Below, in pieces: positions 7,821-14,977 of a stretch of 25,604 nucleotides of DNA. Numbering within the stretch: position 1 is the stretch's first letter; each line of letters starts with the position of its first letter. Position numbers and translations under genes: made by a program. Source of the DNA: Candidatus Omnitrophota bacterium (GTDB taxonomy: Bacteria > Omnitrophota > Koll11 > Zapsychrales > Fredricksoniimonadaceae). The notes beneath the pieces were generated by a model. That model was not told the DNA's origin and did not search any database. It was given only the letters and a program-made list of their open reading frames with translations. The stretch is from positions 1 to 25,604 of the forward strand of contig JADFXE010000008.1 in the NCBI GenBank assembly GCA_015233705.1, read 5' to 3'.

Positions 7821-8101
7821 TCAATGACCTTGGGGACTTTATAAAAACCGCCGTGCTTGTCCACGGCGAACCTGAGGGCTTCTTCGTTGGTCAAAGAGGG
7901 CCTCACGACATCATCGCGAAACACGTTCTCCACGTCCAATACATGGCTGGTCGGCTTGACCGAGGACACATCCAGCGTGTTGAGCTTGTCAACATACTGG
8001 AGAATGCCTTCCAGATCTTTCGCAAAACGCTCGGCCTCAGCATCTTCCAAACGAAGACGCGACAGGCCAGCAACATAATTAACGGTCTTTTTATCGATCA
8101 T
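7817..8101 (-). CDS. gatC: Asp/Glu-tRNA(Asn/Gln) amidotransferase subunit C
   Basis: GatC is the small subunit that wraps around and stabilises GatA. The 94-residue protein has the family pattern: [12 protein letters not shown] near the N-terminus, a central [16 protein letters not shown], then [20 protein letters not shown] and a C-terminal FYKVPKVIE. The start at 8101 has GGGAGAGG about 6 bases upstream. It is the first gene of the gatCAB-ctpA-deacetylase-tsaD operon. Confidence 0.96.
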   Translation of the reverse strand: MIDKKTVNYVAGLSRLRLEDAEAERFAKDLEGILQYVDKLNTLDVSSVKPTSHVLDVENVFRDDVVRPSLTNEEALRFAVDKHGGFYKVPKVIE

Positions 8102-8148
8102 GGGATACCTCTCCCAGGGGCGCCATCTTTCTTAATTTTTGAGTTTAA

Positions 8149-8177
8149 ATACTACCACCCAGCCGATGGCATGACAA
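8149..8177 (-). promoter_or_regulatory. Promoter of the gatCAB-ctpA-tsaD operon
   Basis: On the minus strand, TTGTCA (8172-8177) and TAGTAT (8149-8154) are separated by exactly 17 bases. This lies in the only sizeable gap (8102-8197) between the histidine kinase gene and gatC. It would give a leader of about 40 bases ending in GGGAGAGG before the gatC ATG. The -10 box is only a moderate match. I see no terminator hairpin after the kinase gene, so readthrough may also occur. Confidence 0.55.
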
Positions 8178-8197
8178 GGTAAAACTGGCTCACAAGT

Positions 8198-9844
8198 TCA
8201 GGAAACCACCAGATCATGGACTTCCAATCCCTTGGGGATCGTAAAATGGAAGGCCGCGCCTTTGCCAAGATCAGATTCCACCCAAACCTTCCCGCCATGG
8301 TCATCGATGACACTTTTGACAATGCTCAGGCCCGCGCCAGTCCCCTCATATTTATCGGAAGTATCCAGACGCTTGAAGATCGCAAAGATCTCCTCGTGAT
8401 ACTGCGACTCAATGCCGATCCCGTTATCCTGGACAATAAATTCGTGCGAATCCACATTCTCTTTGTAGGAAACCTTGACCATGGGCTGCAGATCAGGACT
8501 GCCGCTGGAGAACTTGATCGCATTGGTCAAAAGGTTCTGAAAGACCTCCTTGACCTTGATCCCGTCGCAGATAATCGTCGGCATGTCGCGCTCGATCTTC
8601 AGATCAACCTTGGCCTCCTTGATCTTGTACTCCAGCGTGACGGCCAGTTCATCCAAAAGCGCACCGATCTGGACATACTGATAGGGATTGCGCACCCGGG
8701 AGATCCGGGTCAGGGCCAAAAGATCCTTGATCAAGGCATTTGAGCGATCCACGCCCCGGCACACACCCTCGAGACATTCCCGGGCCTTCACGTCAAAATT
8801 ATCGTAATAATGGCTCCTCAAGAACTCCGCATACCACGCGATCCCCATCAAGGGCGAGCGGATGTCATGGCTAACCGTCTGGACAAAACGATCAAGCTCG
8901 CGATTGACCCTTTCCAGGTCCTTTTTCTGTTGCTCGGTGATCTCCAGATTATGTCTGAGCGCTTCCCGTTGCTCCTCGAGCTTCTTCTTCGATTCATCCA
9001 GCTGAAAGGCCATTTTGTTGAACGCCCGGCTGACCGCGCCCACTTCGTCCTTGGCTGATCCATCCAGATGGATATCCAGGCGCCCGGCCCCTACATCCTC
9101 CGCCGCCTTGACCAGTGTCTTCAAAGGCTCGTCGATACTGCGGATGATCCAAAAGGTCAGCGACAGGGCCGCCAGCAGGCTCAGGGACAAAATGATCCAC
9201 AGCGCACGCTCGGCCGTTGATTCATACTGCCGGGACCTGTCCAGCGAGCGCTTGGTCAACTGCTCGACCTCATTCATCAGGTTTTCAAGCTCCGTAGAAA
9301 GCTTGCGCTCATCACGATGGATCTGATCCACATCGTCAGTGGAAAGTTCATACTTGCCGGCCGCAATGGCGCCGAACATCTCGCCGATGAGCGCATCGTA
9401 ATGAATATGGGCCTTCTCGATCTCCTTGAGCGTCGCAGCCGCCCCGCGCAGGGCGTCGTGCACCTTGGCTTCCCGCGCCGAATGGATCGCGTCATCGATC
9501 AGAACCTTGGCATCAACGATGTTAAGCGCACCGGCCTTGGCCAGGTCATCAAAAGTGCCTTTTCCCAAGTTGACATGGAACAGCAGATGCTCCTTGCGCG
9601 CGGGAGTGGTCTGCTGATACGCCAGCTCCTCGGCGATGCGCCGGACACGCTCAAAGACCACCGCTTTCTGCAACTGGGACTTGGTCACGGCCGTGGCGGT
9701 CTGCATCAGGACCACGTCCTTGTTGACAACACCCTTCAATTCTCCGCCGACACGCTGCAGAAGCCGGGAACCGACCAGGCCGACAATGGCCAGAAACAGC
9801 AACAGAGAAATGGCAAGCAACAGGACCTTGGCCGAGATCTTCAT
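8198..9844 (-). CDS. Membrane sensor histidine kinase (orphan)
   Basis: The product has 548 residues. Transmembrane helices at about 7-28 and 213-234 enclose a helical periplasmic sensor of about 180 residues, which has no recognised ligand motif. A HAMP domain follows at about 235-288, then a coiled coil at 288-320. The HisKA domain has phospho-acceptor His326 in TVSHDIRSPL. The ATPase domain has the N box around Asn437-Asn441, G1 at 473-478 (DNGIGI) and G2 at 501-505 (GTGAG). The core resembles phytochrome-type kinases. There is no receiver domain and no response regulator gene in the window, so its partner is elsewhere. The start overlaps the ybgC stop codon (ATGA). Confidence 0.93.
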   Translation of the reverse strand: MKISAKVLLLAISLLLFLAIVGLVGSRLLQRVGGELKGVVNKDVVLMQTATAVTKSQLQKAVVFERVRRIAEELAYQQTTPARKEHLLFHVNLGKGTFDDLAKAGALNIVDAKVLIDDAIHSAREAKVHDALRGAAATLKEIEKAHIHYDALIGEMFGAIAAGKYELSTDDVDQIHRDERKLSTELENLMNEVEQLTKRSLDRSRQYESTAERALWIILSLSLLAALSLTFWIIRSIDEPLKTLVKAAEDVGAGRLDIHLDGSAKDEVGAVSRAFNKMAFQLDESKKKLEEQREALRHNLEITEQQKKDLERVNRELDRFVQTVSHDIRSPLMGIAWYAEFLRSHYYDNFDVKARECLEGVCRGVDRSNALIKDLLALTRISRVRNPYQYVQIGALLDELAVTLEYKIKEAKVDLKIERDMPTIICDGIKVKEVFQNLLTNAIKFSSGSPDLQPMVKVSYKENVDSHEFIVQDNGIGIESQYHEEIFAIFKRLDTSDKYEGTGAGLSIVKSVIDDHGGKVWVESDLGKGAAFHFTIPKGLEVHDLVVS

Positions 9845-10221
9845 TGTAATCGCTCCTTCATGTCCGCCGGGATGGGCTGCGGTTTGAAATCATGGCTCAG
9901 ACAGACCAGAACCACCTCTGCCTCAACCAGTGTCTGGCCGGTCAGCTTGTTCCAGACCCGCTGACAGAAAAAGATCTGGGCACCGGTGGTTTTCTCCACC
10001 CGGGCATCACAGGCGATCGTGTCGCCGTATCGCGCCGGGGACTTGTAAGACACATTGCAGGAACGGACCGCGTAAAGAAGCCCCTGCGCCAGAAAAGACT
10101 TTACCTCCAGGCCGCGCTGTTCCAGATATTCTGTCCGTGCCTCCTCGAGATACTTGAGATAATTCGCGTAATAAACAACGCCGCCCGAATCAGTATCGTG
10201 ATAGAAGATCTTTTTTTCCAT
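9841..10221 (-). CDS. ybgC: YbgC-type acyl-CoA thioesterase
   Basis: This is a hot-dog-fold thioesterase of 126 residues. The signature HDTDSGGVVYYANYLKYLEE near the N-terminus contains the catalytic aspartate of the 4-hydroxybenzoyl-CoA thioesterase/YbgC family. The start at 10221 is chosen for the strong GGGAGG ribosome binding site 6-7 bases upstream and because the family sequence begins MEKKIFYHDTD; an upstream start at 10254 would overlap rsmA without support. YbgC is usually next to tol-pal genes, but here it sits between rsmA and a kinase gene. The substrate (short acyl-CoA or acyl-ACP) cannot be read from the sequence. Confidence 0.92.
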   Translation of the reverse strand: MEKKIFYHDTDSGGVVYYANYLKYLEEARTEYLEQRGLEVKSFLAQGLLYAVRSCNVSYKSPARYGDTIACDARVEKTTGAQIFFCQRVWNKLTGQTLVEAEVVLVCLSHDFKPQPIPADMKERLQ

Positions 10222-10250
10222 AAAGCCCCTCCCTTGGGGCAAAAGAATGA

Positions 10251-11066
10251 TCAACCTGCCAGATGATCTGCGATCCTGGCGTACTCCTCCAAGCCCAGTT
10301 CTTCTGCCCTGGCATTCGGCTTGACGCCGGAGGCTTCCAGGGCCTTCAGCAGTTTATCCTTGGGCGCGAACATGCCCAGAGAATTAACCAGGGCCTTGCG
10401 CCGCTGCTGGAACGCCAGACGGATGATGTTCAAAAAGAGCGCCTCGTCGCTGACCTTGACCGGCGGGACTTTGCGCATATCAAGCCGCATGAAACACGAC
10501 TGGACCTTGGGGACCGGCCGGAAGGCCTGCTTGCTGATCTCAAACAGGATCCGCGGCTCGGCAAAATAATTCACGAAACAGGTGAAGGAGGAATACTCCT
10601 TGCTCCCCGGCTTGGCCACCAGCCGTTCGCCGAACTCCAGCTGCACGGTCATGAAAAGCGATGTGAAACGGTCCTTGTGCTCCAGGACCCGCGAGATGAT
10701 CGGCGTCGAAATATAATACGGCAGATTGCCAATGACCTTGATCGGCGCGGGAATAAGCCCCAGATCGAATTTCAGAAAGTCTGCCTGGTGGACCTTAAGA
10801 TTGGCCTCAGCGAATTCACGGCCCAGCCCCTCGGCCAGCTGCCGGTCGGCCTCGACCGCAATGACACCTTTCACCTCGGGAAGAATCGCCCGCGTGAGCG
10901 CGCCCTGACCAGGACCGATCTCCAGGACCGTTTCCTCAGGGTTGAGCTCACAGGCCGCAATGATGCGCGCCAGCACCTTCTGGTCAGCCAGAAAATTCTG
11001 CCCCAAACGCTTCTTGATCACAAATGCAGGAAATGCCGCATCACTCTTGTTTGTGGTTTTCTTCAT
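10251..11066 (-). CDS. rsmA: 16S rRNA dimethyladenosine transferase RsmA/KsgA
   Basis: RsmA dimethylates two adjacent adenines near the 3' end of 16S rRNA (A1518/A1519 in E. coli) late in small-subunit assembly. The 271-residue protein has the N-terminal KKRLGQNFLAD, the SAM-binding LEIGPGQGALTR (about 48-59) and the catalytic NLPYYIS (114-120). The C-terminal half has FRPVPKVQSCFMRL and FQQRRKALVNSLG, typical of the family. The start codon overlaps the pdxA stop (ATGA). The pdxA-rsmA adjacency is conserved in distant bacteria. Confidence 0.97.
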   Translation of the reverse strand: MKKTTNKSDAAFPAFVIKKRLGQNFLADQKVLARIIAACELNPEETVLEIGPGQGALTRAILPEVKGVIAVEADRQLAEGLGREFAEANLKVHQADFLKFDLGLIPAPIKVIGNLPYYISTPIISRVLEHKDRFTSLFMTVQLEFGERLVAKPGSKEYSSFTCFVNYFAEPRILFEISKQAFRPVPKVQSCFMRLDMRKVPPVKVSDEALFLNIIRLAFQQRRKALVNSLGMFAPKDKLLKALEASGVKPNARAEELGLEEYARIADHLAG

Positions 11067-12013
11067 ATGGATACCGTCAGCCGGACAGCCAGGTCAATCG
11101 AGGCCTTCATGGAACCCGGGTCAGCCAGGCCCTGGCCTGCGATCCCGAACGCTGTCCCGTGCGCCGGGGAGGTGCGGATGAACGGCAGCCCCACGGTCAG
11201 GTTCACCAACCGGTCAAAATACAATGTCTTAAGAGCGATCAGCCCCTGGTCATGGTACATCGCGGCGATGAGATCATACCCGCGGCAATTGCGCGGTTCA
11301 AAGAGCGTATCCGCCGGGAAAGGTCCCAGAACATCCATACCGAGCGCCGCGGCTTTTTTCATGGCCGGGATGATCTCCTTGATCTCCTCATCTCCCATCT
11401 GCCCGCCTTCACCGGCATGCGGATTAAGGCCAAGGACCGCAATCCTCGGGCGCTTGATCCCGAAACGATCGACCAGAAAATCATTTGTGGCCTGAAGGAC
11501 GCCAAGAACCTTTTCCTTTGTCACCAGCCTGGGCAGTTCCCTGATCGCCACATGCCGGGTCACCAGGACCAGCTTCATATCTCCGGCGACAAAGACCATT
11601 TCCACATTCTTCAATCCAAAGGCCTGGGCCAGGAAAGTCGTATGCCCCTTGAATCCCTTGTGAAAATGTGACACCGATTCTTTGGACACCGGTGCAGTCA
11701 CCAGACCATGGACCCGGCCAGACTTCAAAAGCTCAACCGCCTTCGCAAGATACAACAGCGAATCATGACCGGATTCAGCCGTCGGTCTTCCGGGAGCATG
11801 CGTGAGCGAACCATGGCCGCTGATATGAAGAAAGGTCGGCAGGTCCTTTTTCCTGGGCCAATAGCGACGAAACGACGCCTCGTTACCGATGAGGACAAAC
11901 TCAACGCCTTTCATCGCCCTTGCCTTCAGCAATGCAGCGGCCGTGACCTCAGGCCCGATGCCGGCCGGATCACCCAAAGTAATGCCAATGATCTTACTCT
12001 TTGATCTCAACAT
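11063..12013 (-). CDS. pdxA: 4-hydroxythreonine-4-phosphate dehydrogenase PdxA
   Basis: PdxA oxidises 4-phosphohydroxy-L-threonine in the DXP-dependent pyridoxal phosphate pathway. The 316-residue protein has ITLGDPAGIGPEV at the N-terminus and three metal-binding histidines: His154 (VTRHV), His199 (NPHAGEGG) and His254 (YHDQGL). Their spacing is the same as in the E. coli enzyme, shifted by 12. The start at 12013 is chosen by homology; the preceding open frame has another composition and is a shadow of the surA-like gene. The start overlaps that gene by 20 bases and the ribosome binding site is weak, so coupling is likely. Some PdxA-like proteins (PdxA2) act in other pathways, but the context favours true PdxA. 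Confidence 0.95.
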   Translation of the reverse strand: MLRSKSKIIGITLGDPAGIGPEVTAAALLKARAMKGVEFVLIGNEASFRRYWPRKKDLPTFLHISGHGSLTHAPGRPTAESGHDSLLYLAKAVELLKSGRVHGLVTAPVSKESVSHFHKGFKGHTTFLAQAFGLKNVEMVFVAGDMKLVLVTRHVAIRELPRLVTKEKVLGVLQATNDFLVDRFGIKRPRIAVLGLNPHAGEGGQMGDEEIKEIIPAMKKAAALGMDVLGPFPADTLFEPRNCRGYDLIAAMYHDQGLIALKTLYFDRLVNLTVGLPFIRTSPAHGTAFGIAGQGLADPGSMKASIDLAVRLTVSI

Positions 12014-12929
12014 AGGCTTTCTTGCGCAGCGACTCAACCCATTCCTCGAAACGCTGGCGGAATTTCTCATCAAACAAACGCTGGTAGATCCCCTCTTTGG
12101 CGTCTTCCAACGAGGACGCCACTCCAGCTTTGCGGCCACCTAACTTGATAATAAAAAATCCTTCCTTGACCTCGACAATGCCCGAAACATCCCCCACTGT
12201 CATCTTTTCAAGGACCGGGATGAACTCCGGACGCAGCTGGTCATCCGTAACTTCCCCAACTGGAGGAAGGTCCGAATAAGCGCTCATCACAGCCTTAAAC
12301 TCCACGCCGGCCTTGAATTTCTTCAAGGCCTCCGCGATCTTCTTGCGGGCCTGATCGCGATCCTTGCCTTCACCGACAAAGACCGTATCCAGATACAGAC
12401 GCGTCTTTCCGCCGAAATCACGGGAATGCGAATTGTAGTATTCTGTCACTTCTTTAGGATTAACCACGACTTTGGCGCGGACCTCATTATCAACCGTGGC
12501 CTGGCCTTTGATCTGGTTCTCGATCTTCTTTTTGATATCACTGACCGTCAGGCCTTCCCGCTTGATGGCGTTCAAAAAATCATCGACAGACGAATATTTC
12601 TTCTTGATATCATCCAACTTGGATTCAATGGCCTGGGGACGGATCTGGATGCCGCTTTTATCCGCCGCAGAAAGGATCAACCGTTCTTCGATCAACTGCT
12701 TGATCCCCTTGGCCTGATACTGCTGCATGATCAATTGGGCCTCCTCAGCGCTCTTGCCCTCGATCTTAAGCTCGGACGCCACGCCCCGCAGATAATCCTG
12801 CATGTCCTTGACCGTGATGACCTCGTCGTTGACAATGGCTAGAATGGCATCATCGACCGCCCATGCCGGAGTGACAGCAAGCGCGCCAATAATCAATACA
12901 AGACAACTAATCAACCTTCGCAAGAACAT
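11994..12929 (-). CDS. SurA-like periplasmic peptidyl-prolyl isomerase/chaperone
   Basis: The product has 311 residues. A signal peptide (residues 1-24, ending TPAWA) is followed by VDDAILAIVNDEVITVKDM, the usual start of the SurA N-terminal chaperone domain, which extends to about residue 155. A parvulin-type rotamase region follows at about 165-265 (GDVSGIVEVKEGFFIIKL), and a C-terminal helix closes the fold. There is one rotamase domain where E. coli SurA has two. The start at 12929 has GGAG 7 bases upstream and lies 23 bases inside the end of mfd. Its place before pdxA-rsmA matches the surA locus of proteobacteria, which supports a role in outer-membrane protein folding. Confidence 0.9.
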   Translation of the reverse strand: MFLRRLISCLVLIIGALAVTPAWAVDDAILAIVNDEVITVKDMQDYLRGVASELKIEGKSAEEAQLIMQQYQAKGIKQLIEERLILSAADKSGIQIRPQAIESKLDDIKKKYSSVDDFLNAIKREGLTVSDIKKKIENQIKGQATVDNEVRAKVVVNPKEVTEYYNSHSRDFGGKTRLYLDTVFVGEGKDRDQARKKIAEALKKFKAGVEFKAVMSAYSDLPPVGEVTDDQLRPEFIPVLEKMTVGDVSGIVEVKEGFFIIKLGGRKAGVASSLEDAKEGIYQRLFDEKFRQRFEEWVESLRKKAYVEIKE

Positions 12930-14817
12930 GGGTTCTCTCCATTTCTTTTTTGATATTCTCCACCGATTCTTTAAGCAACCGGCAGTACAGATCAAACCCG
13001 ATGCTTGAAATGTAGCCGTGCTGTTCCTGCCCCAAAAGATTCCCGGCCCCGCGGATCTGCAGGTCCTCAAAAGCGATCTGGAACCCTGCGCCAAGGTCGC
13101 TGAACTTCTGCAGCGCCTCGATCCTGCGCTTGGCCACTCCCGAAAGATACGCGTGTTCAGGGATGATGAAATAGGCATAGGCCTTGACATCCATCCGGCC
13201 CACACGGCCGCGCAGCTGGTGCAGGTCTGACAACCCAAAGCGATCCGCTCTATTAACTATAAGAGTATTAGCATTAGGTATATCAATACCGGATTCTATT
13301 ATAGTGGTGCAGACCAAAACATCAACCTCGCCCTTTAAAAACTTGAGCATGATGGACTCCAGCTCCCGCCCCGGCATCTGGCCATGGCCGATAGCCAGCC
13401 TGGCCTTGGGCACCAGGCGCTGGATGATCTGGGCGATCGGCGTGATATCCTCAACATGATTGTGCAGGAAAAAGACCTGCCCGCCGCGCACCAGCTCCCG
13501 GCGGATGGCATCCCCGATCACATCCTCGTCAAAATGGATGATGTGCGTGGCCACCGGAACCCGGTTCTGCGGCGGCGTTGAAATGACCGACATGTCCCGG
13601 CAACCGGCCAGGGCCAGATAAAGCGTCCGCGGGATCGGCGTTGCGGTCAAAGTCAGGACATCGGCCAAAAGCTTCATATGCTTCAAGCGCTCCTTGGCCG
13701 TGACCCCAAAGCGTTGCTCTTCGTCAATAATGATAAGTCCCAGGTCTTTGAAGGAAACATCCTTGGACAAGAGCCGATGAGTGCCGATCAGGATATCGAC
13801 CTTGCCCTCAGCCGCTTCCTTGACGATCAGCGACTGCTCGGCCTTGGTCCTGAACCGGGACAGCATCCCGATCTTGACCGGATAATCCTTCATGCGTTTG
13901 GAAAAATTAAAGTAATGCTGCTCGGCCAGGACCGTGGTTGGCACCAGCACCGCGACCTGCTTGCCATCCATGACCGCTTTGAAGGCCGCACGCATGGCGA
14001 CCTCGGTCTTGCCGTAACCCACATCCCCGCATAAAAGCCGGTCCATGGGCAAAGACGCTTCCAGGTCCTTACGGACATCCTCGGTGGCCTTGCGCTGGTC
14101 GATCGTCTCGGTAAAAGAAAAGGCCGCTTCAAATTCGGACTGCCATTGGCTGTCCGGCGAAAAAGCATACCCTTTCAGGCTCTCGCGCAGAGCCTGGACA
14201 TGCAGAAGCTCGGCCGCCAGGCGCTGGATGCGCTTCTCGATCATCCGGCGGACTTTCTCCCACTGACGCGAACCTAATGTGAAAAGGCGCGGCGGTTTCT
14301 TGGCAAACCCGATATATTTCTGGACCAGGTGCAGGTCGTGGCGCGGAACGTAAAGCTTCTCCCCGCCCTGGTATTCGATAACAAAATGCTCGACGGATTT
14401 AAGGTCGATCTCGAAAGACTTGAGCCCCAGGAATTTCCCGATGCCGTGGCGGTTATGGACAACGTAATCGCCTTTCTGGATATCCACGAAGTTGCTGAGC
14501 GGCATCTCGGAGCTGAAGCCTTCGCTCTTGGCCGCGCGCTTTCTGGCCGGCAGGATGATGACCGCGCGGTGCTCCCAGATATTCTTGCCTGTCTTCAAAT
14601 TGAAGGAATAGATCGTGCGGATCTTGTCGTCGTCAATGTCAATGCGGACAGGCGAATCAAAATTGACCGGAAAGACATCGAGGATACTGCCGCGCTGGGC
14701 ATACTCGCCCTCGGCGGCAACAGAGGTCACCCGCTCATAACCGAAACGGGCAATATCCTGCCGGAGGCTTTCAAAGCCAACGGTCTGGTCGACGAAATAC
14801 TTGAGGGAATGGAACAT
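12907..14817 (-). CDS. mfd: Compact transcription-repair coupling factor (Mfd-type translocase)
   Basis: Mfd pushes stalled RNA polymerase off DNA and recruits UvrA. This 636-residue protein has about half the usual length of around 1150. Residues 20-92 match the UvrB-interaction module (GYERV, GEYAQRGSILDVFP). Residues 110-175 are the CarD-like polymerase-interaction domain (KGDYVVHNRHGIGKFLGL). Residues 225-600 form the RecG-like motor with Walker A GDVGYGKTE (264-272), DEEQ (365-368), TATPIPRTL and QLRGRVGR (534-541). The flanking UvrB-like modules, D3 and the C-terminal D7 domain are absent. No Shine-Dalgarno precedes the ATG, and the in-frame codons upstream reach a TAA within a hairpin, so no longer form exists here. 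The name is a family assignment. Confidence 0.88.
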   Translation of the reverse strand: MFHSLKYFVDQTVGFESLRQDIARFGYERVTSVAAEGEYAQRGSILDVFPVNFDSPVRIDIDDDKIRTIYSFNLKTGKNIWEHRAVIILPARKRAAKSEGFSSEMPLSNFVDIQKGDYVVHNRHGIGKFLGLKSFEIDLKSVEHFVIEYQGGEKLYVPRHDLHLVQKYIGFAKKPPRLFTLGSRQWEKVRRMIEKRIQRLAAELLHVQALRESLKGYAFSPDSQWQSEFEAAFSFTETIDQRKATEDVRKDLEASLPMDRLLCGDVGYGKTEVAMRAAFKAVMDGKQVAVLVPTTVLAEQHYFNFSKRMKDYPVKIGMLSRFRTKAEQSLIVKEAAEGKVDILIGTHRLLSKDVSFKDLGLIIIDEEQRFGVTAKERLKHMKLLADVLTLTATPIPRTLYLALAGCRDMSVISTPPQNRVPVATHIIHFDEDVIGDAIRRELVRGGQVFFLHNHVEDITPIAQIIQRLVPKARLAIGHGQMPGRELESIMLKFLKGEVDVLVCTTIIESGIDIPNANTLIVNRADRFGLSDLHQLRGRVGRMDVKAYAYFIIPEHAYLSGVAKRRIEALQKFSDLGAGFQIAFEDLQIRGAGNLLGQEQHGYISSIGFDLYCRLLKESVENIKKEMERTHVLAKVD

Positions 14818-14828
14818 GGGCTGATTAG

Positions 14829-14859
14829 AGCCCCGCTTCGCCTTCGGCTTCGCGGGGTT
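14829..14859. repeat. GC-rich hairpin before mfd
   Basis: CCCCGC and GCGGGG (14831-14857) enclose an evenly spaced inner pair GCC/GGC with TTC between every segment, so the 27 bases read CCCCGC-TTC-GCC-TTC-GGC-TTC-GCGGGG. It has no T-run and lies 14 bases before the mfd start codon, where it would hinder ribosome binding if folded. It looks like a small interspersed palindrome. Confidence 0.7.
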
Positions 14860-14864
14860 AATTC

Positions 14865-14912
14865 GGGCAACAACTTATGTCGGCCCAAAATCGGCCTCCA
14901 TAAGTTGTGCCC
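14865..14912. repeat. Long hairpin between the secDF terminator and mfd
   Basis: GGGCA plus CAACTTATG (with one bulged A) pairs with CATAAGTTG plus TGCCC, giving a 14-bp stem. GGCC at 14882-14885 and GGCC at 14893-14896 can form an inner stem. It directly follows the T-run of the secDF terminator and has no T-run of its own in a useful place. It may be a palindromic repeat element or a structured mfd leader. Confidence 0.7.
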
Positions 14913-14914
14913 TC

Positions 14915-14971
14915 ATTAAAAAAAGCCCCTGAACTTTGAAAGCGTACAGCTTCCATCATCCAGGGGCTTTT
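14915..14971 (-). terminator. Rho-independent terminator after secDF
   Basis: On the minus strand, AAAAGCCCCTG pairs with CAGGGGCTTTT (11 bp) around a loop of about 29 bases that holds a small inner stem (AAGC/GCTT). It is followed by a run of seven T. It starts 7 bases after the secDF stop codon and closes the long alaS-to-secDF gene series. Confidence 0.85.
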
Positions 14972-14977
14972 AAAAGA

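Noticed and set aside
12014..12139. N-terminal extension of pdxA to 12139
   Set aside because: The extension is a shadow of the surA-like coding sequence. PdxA homology begins at MLRSKSKIIGITLGDP.
12930..13238. N-terminal extension of the surA-like frame to 13238
   Set aside because: The extra residues are an out-of-frame reading of mfd. The signal peptide and a good ribosome binding site begin at 12929.
12907..14817. Frameshifted or broken full-length mfd
   Set aside because: The frame upstream runs into a stop within a hairpin, the next gene is secDF, the missing internal modules leave no trace in other frames, and all motor motifs are intact.
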